Source of the DNA: CAZMVU01 sp964569295 | GTDB taxonomy: Bacteria; Hydrogenedentota; Hydrogenedentia; Hydrogenedentales; JAGMZX01 | Direction: 5' to 3' | Length of the DNA stretch: 6,291 nucleotides | NCBI GenBank assembly: GCA_964569295.1 | Contig: CAZMVU010000249.1 | Span: forward strand, 1 to 6,291 | Shown: one piece after another, positions 1 to 5,245 of the stretch | Layout: each line of letters begins with the position of its first letter | Position numbering within the stretch: the first letter of the stretch is position 1 | Notes under the pieces: model-generated | Databases searched by the model: none | Told to the model about the DNA's origin: nothing | Seen by the model: only the letters and a program-made list of their open reading frames with translations | Position numbers and translations under genes: made by a program

Positions 1-39
1 GGTGCCCGAATAACTTCTTGTTGTTCTTTATACGAGTCA

Positions 40-52
40 GTGCCTAAGGCAC
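40..52. repeat. Hyphenated dyad GTGCC-TAA-GGCAC
   Basis: This is a perfect 5-bp inverted repeat with a 3-nt centre, or 6-bp arms around one base. It overlaps the stop codon of the doubtful small ORF on the minus strand. The same arms with a different centre occur at 1322-1334. No T-run follows on either strand, so it is not an intrinsic terminator. A protein-binding site or chance are both possible. Confidence 0.25.
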
Positions 53-205
53 CAATGTGCGGCCGCGATGGCCCTGCCCTTGGCCCAACTTTGGAGTCCG
101 GTAGCCTGCCACCGCAGCCCAAGCGGCATATAGCGATAGCGCGTAGGCCAAGACCGCTGCCAGCGCCGATAACCATGTCCTTATGCAGTATGGAAAACGG
201 CTCAT
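44..205 (-). CDS. Possible small single-helix membrane protein (53 aa)
   Basis: I do not recognise this ORF. It runs from an ATG at 205-203 to a TAG at 46-44 on the minus strand. Residues about 11-35 form one convincing hydrophobic helix rich in Ala, Leu and Tyr, beginning WLSALAAVLAYALSLY. A short Gly/Arg/Gln-rich polar tail follows. It lies 68 bp downstream of the stop of the COG2426-like membrane gene on the same strand. No Shine-Dalgarno is visible before the ATG, and an in-frame TGA at 229-227 prevents a longer start. Third-position GC looks raised, but less than in the clear genes here. Other frames over this stretch are also open (plus frame 1 to 210, and another minus frame to the window edge), so an open frame alone proves little. 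It may be a real small protein, the remnant of a larger membrane gene, or chance. Confidence 0.22.
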   Translation of the reverse strand: MSRFPYCIRTWLSALAAVLAYALSLYAAWAAVAGYRTPKLGQGQGHRGRTLVP

Positions 206-273
206 GACTGAACGGCCAAAGAACTGTCACAATTCGCATAAGTCCATGTGTTCGAGCCCGTTCGCCGTGGGCA

Positions 274-1233
274 TTACCGCCGGGGACGGTGCCCGCGCTG
301 ACTTCGGCGTTTGCGCGCATCGTGCCGGTCTTGACGCCGCTGGCGCAGGTGATGGCGCAGGCGCGCCAGGGGCTTGGCCCGATTCCTGTCGGTGACCGGA
401 AGAAGAACGGGCCGTTCCTGCGGCGGCACAGCCGCGTCAACGCGCGCGGCGCCGGGGGCATCGTGTGTAGCGAGACGTTGCGCGCCGGATGCCGCGATGT
501 GGCCAGCGGCATCGTCTTCGCGCGCCTCCATGGCCTTCTCCAGCTTTTTGAACTGCCGCCGCCGCCACCAGTCCATGACATGGCGGTAGACTGTAGCACC
601 AACCGCCACACAGAGTATCGTGAGCAACATGAAGCGTCCGAGGGCTTCGCTATAACGGGTGAGAAAATGAAAGAACCAGATCCACGCCGCCGTAGCGAGG
701 ATGTCGCCCGCGATGACCACGGTGAACGTTAACCAGGTGGACATGCCGATAATAAAGCCGACCACCGCGCCGACAAGCGGTCCAGTGCTCCAGAGTGGAA
801 AGACCACGAATGCCATGAGTCCGAGCGGGCCGTATTTGGCCACGCGATCCCGGTGCGAAAGGGCCAGGGTATGCGCGCCCGCAAGTGATCGGCCCACGAC
901 AGGCACCTTCGCAAGCCGGTGAAAATTGCCCACGAAGAGGCCATAGGCCAGCAGCATGATGATAATATCGGTCACGACGCACTGGAAGAGGAGGAAGTAG
1001 CGGCTGAAACCGAGGCTGGGATCGAGGCCGACTGCACAATTGGCGGCACGGCCGCCGAAAAAGTGGGCGAGCACAAGCTTCCACACATGGCTGTACGGCT
1101 TGGGGTTGAGGTCGGCAAGCCCGATGAAGAGCACCAGGGTGGCAATGAGCAAGAGGTTTCCTGCAATGAAGATGCCATAGGAAACGAGCTTCGGCGCCGG
1201 TTCGAGGGCCGGTTTGTGCGCGGGATCCTGCAT
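274..1233 (-). CDS. COG2426/PF06695-like polytopic membrane protein ('small multi-drug export' family)
   Basis: This is a predicted inner-membrane protein of about 319 residues. Hydrophobic segments lie near residues 17-40, 78-101, 136-166, 168-190 and 202-219, with an amphipathic linker containing VPVVG around 110-114. The best family clue is the block KYGPLGLMAFVVFPLWSTGP, followed by a Gly/Ala-rich helix and an I-A-G-D-I-L-A segment. This matches the pattern of COG2426/PF06695, where a KyG-x2-GL-x-FV-x-iP-x-TG motif precedes paired helices. The family name 'small multi-drug export' is historical and the substrate is not established, so I do not infer drug transport. The start is the ATG at 1233, because the residues encoded further upstream are not family-like. 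The Shine-Dalgarno is poor, so the start is moderately certain. After the last helix, residues about 223-319 form a long, very Arg-rich, probably cytoplasmic and disordered tail. Third-position GC stays high through the tail, which supports this frame over a frameshift. The gene is divergent from uvrC. Confidence 0.78.
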   Translation of the reverse strand: MQDPAHKPALEPAPKLVSYGIFIAGNLLLIATLVLFIGLADLNPKPYSHVWKLVLAHFFGGRAANCAVGLDPSLGFSRYFLLFQCVVTDIIIMLLAYGLFVGNFHRLAKVPVVGRSLAGAHTLALSHRDRVAKYGPLGLMAFVVFPLWSTGPLVGAVVGFIIGMSTWLTFTVVIAGDILATAAWIWFFHFLTRYSEALGRFMLLTILCVAVGATVYRHVMDWWRRRQFKKLEKAMEAREDDAAGHIAASGAQRLATHDAPGAARVDAAVPPQERPVLLPVTDRNRAKPLARLRHHLRQRRQDRHDARKRRSQRGHRPRR

Positions 1234-1321
1234 AGAATTACATGATGTGTCGAGGTAATAACCGGTAAAAGCACTGAACAACGCCAGAAAGCCTCTGGAT
1301 AACCACACGCAGTTTACCACC

Positions 1322-1334
1322 GTGCCGCAGGCAC
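1322..1334. repeat. Hyphenated dyad GTGCC-GCA-GGCAC in the divergent gap
   Basis: This perfect 5-bp inverted repeat lies midway in the 143-bp gap between the divergent membrane-protein gene and uvrC. That is where an operator for one or both genes would sit. The arms are identical to those of the dyad at 40-52. I see no convincing sigma-70 promoter pair on either strand here. The nearest element is a TAGATT (1365-1370), only 6 nt before the uvrC start. Confidence 0.25.
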
Positions 1335-1376
1335 AGTCCATTCGCGGCGCCGGCGTTGCTGTGATAGATTGAACCC

Positions 1377-3287
1377 ATGTCCGACAAAACCCGCGCCGCC
1401 ATATCCGCCCCTGATATTCGCACACAGCGGATCGAATTCGACGTGGCCACCGCCGCCACGCCCGAGGAATTCGCCAAAAACTTCGATCTCACCCGGGTGA
1501 GCACGGGACCTGGTTGCTATGTAATGAAGGACAGCCCGGGCAAGGTGGTCTACGTGGGCAAGGCGAAAAATCTGCGCGCCCGCCTGCGCAGCTATATCTA
1601 CGAAACGGACTCGCGCTACTCGGTGAAGTTTCTGATGCGGCGCGTGGCGCATGTGGACCTGCTGGTAACCGCCACGGAGAAAGAGGCGCTGCTGCTCGAG
1701 AACAGCCTCATCAAGCAGTACAAGCCGCGCTATAACGTGCGCTTGCGCGATGACAAGACCTTTCTGAGCCTGCGCATCGATCCGAAGAGCAAGTTCCCCC
1801 GCCTTACCACGGTGCGGCGGTATAAGCGTGACGGCGCCCGCTATTTCGGCCCATACGCGGATACGCAGGCCATGCGCCAGACCTTGCGTGAGATGCAGCG
1901 GCTGTTCCCCCTGCGCACCTGCTCGGACCATGTGCTCAACAACCGCACGCGCCCGTGCCTCTACTATCAGATGAACCGGTGCGTGGCGCCGTGCGTGGGC
2001 TATGTGAGCGAACAGGCGTATGGCGAGCTGGTGCAGCAGACCATTCTGGCGCTCGAAGGCCGCAGCGGCGATCTGGAAAAACGGCTGAAGGCGGAAATCC
2101 AACGGCACGCGGAGGCGCTTGCGTTCGAGGCGGCGGCCGCGTTGCGCGACCGGCTATACGCCCTCCAACAGACCTTCGAACGCCAACGGGCCGTGGCCGT
2201 GCCGGGCGCCGAGGACCGGGATGTGTTCGGCCTCCATGTGCAGGGGCGTTTCACGGAAATTCAGGTAGTCTTCTACCGCAAGGGCCGGATGACCGGCGGA
2301 CGCAACTTCTCCTTCGAGCGCACGGAAATGCCGCGGGATGAACTGCTCGGCTCGTTTCTCCTCCAGTACTACGCCGACGCGCCGAACATTCCCCGGGAAG
2401 TGCTGGTACCGGTCGAACTCGATGAGGCAGACACCCTCTCGGAAGTGCTCACGGAACAGCGCGGCGCCCGCGTACACTTGCATTGGCCGCAGCGGGGTGA
2501 GAAACGCGCGCTGGTGGATCTCGCCCAGCGCAATGCCAAACGCAGCTTCGAGGAAAAACAACTGGCGGAAAAAGCGCGCAAGGATGTGGTCGAGCAAACC
2601 CAACAGGCCCTGGGGCTTCCCCATCCACCACGGCGGATCGAGTGTTTCGATATTTCGACAATCCAGGGCGCCCGTACCGTGGGCTCGATGATCGTTTTTT
2701 CCAATGGCGTGCCAGACAAACAGCGCTACCGCCGGTTTTCCGTGCGCGCCGTCGAGGGACAGGATGACTTCGCGAGCATGCGCGAGGTGCTCATGCGCCG
2801 CTATACCAGGGCGGTCGAAGAAAACGACTTGCCGGACTTCGTGCTGATCGACGGCGGCAAGGGCCAGCTCGGTGTGGCAGTGACGGTTATGAAAGACCTC
2901 GGCCTCGAGGATATGCCCTTGGCGGGTATCGCCAAGGCACGGCCACAGGATACGGGCGGGGCCTCGCCGGAACGGTTTTTCGTGCCCGGCCGAAAAAACG
3001 CCATTGTCCTCGAGCAGACGGGGGCGGTGGTGCAATTTCTGGCACGCATCCGCGATGAGGCACACCGCTTCGCCGTAACCTACCACCGGAAACTGCGCAA
3101 GAAGGCGACCATCAACACCACACTGACGGACATTCCCGGGGTAGGGGCGGAACGGGCGCGCACGCTCTTGAACCATCTCGGCTCAGTTGCAAGAATACGG
3201 GAGGCTGGCGTGGAGGACTTGGCGGCACTGCCCGGCTTCAGCGAGAAACTGGCCCGGGCAGTCATCGCGCATCTGCACAGGCAGTAA
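1377..3287 (+). CDS. uvrC: UvrABC excinuclease subunit C
   Basis: UvrC makes both incisions in nucleotide excision repair, acting with UvrB after UvrA has loaded it on damaged DNA. All family parts are present in the 636 residues. The GIY-YIG nuclease domain (about 42-120), which makes the 3' incision, has GPGCY at 44-48, YVGKAKNLRARL at 59-70 and the metal-binding Glu in LLLEN (E108). Four cysteines, C182, C194, C202 and C206, match the conserved cluster reported to hold an iron-sulfur centre. A UVR motif that contacts UvrB covers about 233-265. The RNase H-like nuclease for the 5' incision has ECFDIS (D425), LIDGGKGQL (D492) and RDEAHRFA (H563). Tandem helix-hairpin-helix motifs occupy about 582-634. 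Length is close to the usual 600-630. The N-terminus is about 25 residues longer than in E. coli. The ATG at 1377 has no clear Shine-Dalgarno, but no better start precedes the domain. Everything needed for activity appears intact. A hydrolase gene follows after 67 bp. Confidence 0.98.
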   Translation: MSDKTRAAISAPDIRTQRIEFDVATAATPEEFAKNFDLTRVSTGPGCYVMKDSPGKVVYVGKAKNLRARLRSYIYETDSRYSVKFLMRRVAHVDLLVTATEKEALLLENSLIKQYKPRYNVRLRDDKTFLSLRIDPKSKFPRLTTVRRYKRDGARYFGPYADTQAMRQTLREMQRLFPLRTCSDHVLNNRTRPCLYYQMNRCVAPCVGYVSEQAYGELVQQTILALEGRSGDLEKRLKAEIQRHAEALAFEAAAALRDRLYALQQTFERQRAVAVPGAEDRDVFGLHVQGRFTEIQVVFYRKGRMTGGRNFSFERTEMPRDELLGSFLLQYYADAPNIPREVLVPVELDEADTLSEVLTEQRGARVHLHWPQRGEKRALVDLAQRNAKRSFEEKQLAEKARKDVVEQTQQALGLPHPPRRIECFDISTIQGARTVGSMIVFSNGVPDKQRYRRFSVRAVEGQDDFASMREVLMRRYTRAVEENDLPDFVLIDGGKGQLGVAVTVMKDLGLEDMPLAGIAKARPQDTGGASPERFFVPGRKNAIVLEQTGAVVQFLARIRDEAHRFAVTYHRKLRKKATINTTLTDIPGVGAERARTLLNHLGSVARIREAGVEDLAALPGFSEKLARAVIAHLHRQ

Positions 3288-3354
3288 CCGGCCCACGTCC
3301 CGAACAACGGGCAGTGTTGCGGGAAGCGCGCTGCACCGGGAAAACAGAAGTACC

Positions 3355-4608
3355 ATGTTAGGTTTGCTCATCGTCTTACTCGTGGTCACGGCAATTGCCG
3401 TGGCATCGTTGCTCTACTGGAACACCTTGGTTTCGTTGTATCCCGAACCCCTGCGCTGCGAAGAAATTACCACCATCACCACCGGTGACCTGTGGAAATT
3501 GCGTTTGTGCCGCTACCGCAAAGGACGCAACGTGGGTGAACCCATCCTCTTTGTACACGGAGCGGGCGCCAACCACCACAACTTCACCTGCCCCGAGGGG
3601 GAAAGCCTGGTGGACTTTCTCATGCAGAAAGGCTACGACTGCTGGGCCATTGACCTGCGAGGCACGCGCTCGAGCCGCCCCCCTTTCGGCCATAACCATT
3701 TCGATGTCTCGCTCGAAGACCACCTCGACGAAGACCTGCCGTCCGTAATCGCGCATATCCGCCGGGTCACCGGCTATGATCGCCTGCACTGGGCCGGCCA
3801 CTCGATGGGCGGCATGCTGCTCTATGCCTACGCCCTGGCACACGGCGAGGAACAAATTGCCGCTGGGATCACCATCGCATCGCCACCGGGATTCGAGAAC
3901 GTCACGCTGCCGCCGGTTGAGCGTCCACTCGCCCTGCTGCGCCGCATGCCCTACTTTGGCTGTGCTTGCATCCGCGCCCTGCTGCCCATTCAATTGCGTT
4001 TGCGAATCACCAGCCCGCTGCTGCCCGTGAATCTGGCCAACCTGCATCCCGACATTACGATCCGGCACTTCTTCAATATGATGGACAACGTTCAGCCGGG
4101 CGTCATGGGTGAACTCGTGGCTGCCGCCCGGGAAGGGGGATGGCATATGCGCAACGGGGCGCTCGACATGCAAGCCGGCTTGACCAGGCTGCATGTGCCG
4201 CTTCTCGCCTTTTTCGCGATGCACGATCCCTTCGTACCCCTTGCCGAAGCGCGCACATTTTTCGAGCGGCTTCCGAGCGACGACAAGCGCGCAATTTACC
4301 TGGGCAAGTCGGAGGGGGCCTCGGCCGACTATGCCCATATCGAGATTCCTTTCGCCCGTGAGAGCCACAGGGAGGTTTTCCAGCCAATTCTCGCGTGGCT
4401 ACGCGCACACCCCATCACGCCCGGTGAACCCGCTTCCACGAAACCCGAACAAGAACGCTATTCCCCCCCGCCCTCGCACCAACAGCGCAAAGACATTCTC
4501 TCGGGCAGCTCCTTCCAGCATGTGGTCAAGAACAGCGACGAGGCGCCTCCCCCCGAACCCCCCTCACCCGAGGCCAACGGCCGCGAAGACCAGTCGCCAC
4601 CCGCCTAA
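3355..4608 (+). CDS. Membrane-anchored alpha/beta hydrolase (lipase/esterase-like)
   Basis: This is a 417-residue serine hydrolase. Residues 1-22 are one hydrophobic helix with no obvious signal-peptidase site, so it is probably an uncleaved N-terminal anchor. The fold is clear. An HGAGANHHNF oxyanion loop sits at about 68-77, a GYDCWAIDLRG strand-turn at 93-103, the nucleophile elbow GHSMGG with Ser150, the acid Asp291 in AMHDPF, and the base His328 in DYAHIE. A cap region spans about 180-275. The GYDxW...DLRG...DLP...TG...GHS order resembles the acid-lipase/PHA-synthase-like branch, but Ser rather than Cys is the nucleophile, so it is not a PHA synthase. The substrate is unknown. After the fold, residues about 357-417 form a Pro/Ser/Glu-rich tail that looks disordered. 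I chose the ATG at 3355 because the open frame further upstream overlaps uvrC and encodes nothing hydrolase-like. The Shine-Dalgarno is weak (AGAAG). The 67-bp gap suggests possible co-transcription with uvrC, though no functional link is evident. Confidence 0.88.
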   Translation: MLGLLIVLLVVTAIAVASLLYWNTLVSLYPEPLRCEEITTITTGDLWKLRLCRYRKGRNVGEPILFVHGAGANHHNFTCPEGESLVDFLMQKGYDCWAIDLRGTRSSRPPFGHNHFDVSLEDHLDEDLPSVIAHIRRVTGYDRLHWAGHSMGGMLLYAYALAHGEEQIAAGITIASPPGFENVTLPPVERPLALLRRMPYFGCACIRALLPIQLRLRITSPLLPVNLANLHPDITIRHFFNMMDNVQPGVMGELVAAAREGGWHMRNGALDMQAGLTRLHVPLLAFFAMHDPFVPLAEARTFFERLPSDDKRAIYLGKSEGASADYAHIEIPFARESHREVFQPILAWLRAHPITPGEPASTKPEQERYSPPPSHQQRKDILSGSSFQHVVKNSDEAPPPEPPSPEANGREDQSPPA

Positions 4609-4656
4609 TTTCCGCGCGTACCGGTCCTGCTGCCAGCGCCGTCACGTGTCCGCGTG

Positions 4657-4680
4657 CATGGGCGCTCTTTACGCCGCGTG
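4657..4680 (+). terminator. Possible hairpin terminator after the hydrolase gene
   Basis: CATG-GGCG, a 7-nt loop, then CGCC, one bulged G and CGTG make an eight-pair stem with one wobble, about 50 nt past the hydrolase stop. The run that follows is A-rich (GAAATAATTCAC) and not T-rich, so it lacks the U-tract of a classical intrinsic terminator. It may instead protect a 3' end after Rho termination, or be incidental. A second small dyad, GTGAA-ATAA-TTCAC (4678-4691), overlaps its end. Confidence 0.2.
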
Positions 4681-4821
4681 AAATAATTCACACACACCTT
4701 GTGTTGGCTTGTACGAGGGTGTCGAGGTGGTGTTGCGCAGGCTCATATACAGTGCACAGCGGTAATACGGCACATCCCCAAGCTGTCGACCGTGGCAGAT
4801 GTTCCTTTAAGGAGCAGCGCA

Positions 4822-4881
4822 ATGAACCACGTATTGCCGGCAGGGCATACATCCTGTCCCCTTGATGCCCACAAGCGATGA
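4822..4881 (+). CDS. Candidate 19-residue leader peptide (mini-ORF)
   Basis: The peptide MNHVLPAGHTSCPLDAHKR starts at an ATG that follows a strong Shine-Dalgarno, AAGGAG (4809-4814), with an ideal 7-nt spacer. This is the best ribosome-binding site in the gap and as good as that of the GSMT gene. The Shine-Dalgarno is part of the near-palindrome TCCTT-T-AAGGA (4803-4813). The coding part contains the inverted repeat GGGCAT (4843-4848)/ATGCCC (4865-4870), which a translating ribosome would melt. Three of the 19 codons are His and three are Pro. No run of Gly, Ser or Met codons links it obviously to betaine synthesis. It ends 364 bp before the GSMT start. It could be a regulatory upstream ORF, a tiny protein, or a chance ORF. 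Confidence 0.33.
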   Translation: MNHVLPAGHTSCPLDAHKR

Positions 4882-4960
4882 GTTTTCCGCGTTTTCGTGC
4901 TCGTTTCGCATGACGGCGCGGCGCACCGCGGCGAAACCCGTACAGAAGACGCACCACGCC

Positions 4961-5023
4961 GCAGGAGTTGGTGTACCTCCTGCTCATGGGCAGTGCGCCC
5001 CATGATATTCGCAACGTGCGCAC
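4961..5023 (+). promoter_or_regulatory. Candidate structured RNA: hairpin abutting an H-type pseudoknot
   Basis: GCAGGAG (4961-4967) and CTCCTGC (4977-4983) form a perfect 7-bp stem with a 9-nt loop. Directly next to it, with no spacer, TCATGGG (4984-4990) and CCCATGA (4999-5005) form a second perfect 7-bp stem with an 8-nt loop. In that loop GTGCGC (4993-4998) is fully complementary to GCGCAC (5018-5023). The geometry is that of a classical H-type pseudoknot: a 2-nt loop 1, no nucleotide between the stems, and a 12-nt loop 3. Riboswitch aptamers often have such compact folds. The element lies on the sense strand of the GSMT gene, about 220 nt before its start. I saw no match to the SAH, SAM-II, glycine or cobalamin riboswitch consensus. 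A competing fold, ATGGGC with GCCC-C-AT, would replace the pseudoknot. The function is inferred only. Confidence 0.45.
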
Positions 5024-5025
5024 GA

Positions 5026-5166
5026 GTGCACGCTTTGCACGCAAACAACGGACGCCACGGCCGTTTCAGGTGCACTGCGCCGCCCGGTGAGAACCCGGCA
5101 GCACATTCTTCGCTGGCGAAGAACGGTAATGTCACGCAGTTACCAGGGAACGAGATCGTTTTTTTT
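5026..5166 (+). promoter_or_regulatory. Serial hairpins ending in a T8 tract, possible expression platform
   Basis: After the pseudoknot come, in order and mostly non-overlapping: GTGCA/TGCAC (5026-5040), AACGG/CCGTT (5047-5065), a bulged GCCG...CGGC stem (5079-5099), the 8-bp dyad TTCTTCGC-TG-GCGAAGAA (5106-5123), which can extend through ACATT/AATGT (5103-5107 with 5128-5132), and GGTAA/TTACC (5125-5144). GGTAA/TTACC and the ACATT/AATGT extension share bases 5128-5129, so they exclude one another, as in a switch. Next is GGGAACG-AGAT-CGTTTTT, a weak stem partly of G-U pairs running into eight T (5159-5166). It is terminator-like, but the stem is too AU/GU-rich for a strong terminator. The T8 tract is the longest homopolymer run I noticed in the window. 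Confidence 0.33.
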
Positions 5167-5190
5167 GCGAACAAGCGCGGGGGCTGGCAT

Positions 5191-5207
5191 GCACACGGCT
5201 GTGCCGT
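5191..5207 (+). promoter_or_regulatory. Two mutually exclusive hairpins before the GSMT ribosome site
   Basis: GCACA (5191-5195)/TGTGC (5200-5204) and ACGGC (5195-5199)/GCCGT (5203-5207) are both perfect 5-bp stems sharing bases, so only one can form at a time. They end 25 nt before the Shine-Dalgarno of the GSMT gene. This fits a bistable leader but could be incidental in GC-rich DNA. Confidence 0.22.
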
Positions 5208-5231
5208 CATACGTGGCAGACCCCGAGAACC

Positions 5232-5238
5232 AAGGGAG
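5232..5238 (+). promoter_or_regulatory. Ribosome-binding site of the GSMT gene
   Basis: AAGGGAG, 7 nt before the ATG at 5246, is a good Shine-Dalgarno at normal spacing. It decides the start: the open frame continues upstream to at least 5087, but those 53 residues are unlike the family, while the residues after 5246 (TEQDFG...) match known GSMT N-termini. CTCCT in the pseudoknot-adjacent hairpin (4977-4981) could pair with GGGAG, with one wobble. That is a speculative long-range contact. Confidence 0.75.
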
Positions 5239-5245
5239 AATCCAT

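Larger units (their letters stand above)
4609..5245. other. 637-bp intergenic leader region upstream of GSMT
   Basis: No convincing conventional gene is present. The overlapping open frames on both strands have low-complexity, Cys/Arg/His-rich translations without recognisable domains. What the region holds is regulatory-looking: a hairpin after the hydrolase stop, a 19-codon mini-ORF with a strong ribosome site, three copies of the palindrome GTGCAC (4752-4757, 5026-5031, 5070-5075), a run of inverted repeats from 4917 to 5144 including a pseudoknot, a T8 tract (5159-5166), and a last pair of competing hairpins (5191-5207) shortly before the GSMT ribosome site. I could not identify a confident sigma-70 or sigma-54 promoter. 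TATACA at 4746-4751 has no fitting -35 box. Confidence 0.6.

Noticed and set aside
1..239. Minus-strand frame open to the left window edge, with an ATG at 239
   Set aside because: The translation shows no domain or membrane pattern, there is no ribosome site, and a competing frame with a clean helix occupies the same DNA. It cannot be judged without sequence beyond the edge.
1314..2108. Long minus-strand open frames (also 2154-3176 and 3376-4368) opposite uvrC and the hydrolase
   Set aside because: They mirror the codon bias of the well-supported plus-strand genes. The translations lack domains, so they are antisense shadows.
3299..3311. CCCG-AACAA-CGGG hairpin after uvrC as a terminator
   Set aside because: The stem is only 4 bp with no T-run, and the hydrolase gene follows at 67 bp, so read-through is likely.
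4961..5023. SAH riboswitch
   Set aside because: Plausible biologically, since GSMT produces SAH, and the class is also a pseudoknot. The conserved GAGGAGCGCUGC and GCAGGCUCG-type segments are absent, and the stem arrangement differs.
5079..5100. Cobalamin or glycine riboswitch fragment in the GGTGAGAACCCGGC segment
   Set aside because: Only a superficial likeness. Neither the B12-box nor the paired glycine aptamer motifs can be found around it.
5184..5199. Sigma-54 promoter (TGGCAT...GGC) before GSMT
   Set aside because: The GG-N10-GC spacing fits, but the -12 half lacks the TTGC core. It would also place the start inside the competing hairpins very near the ribosome site.
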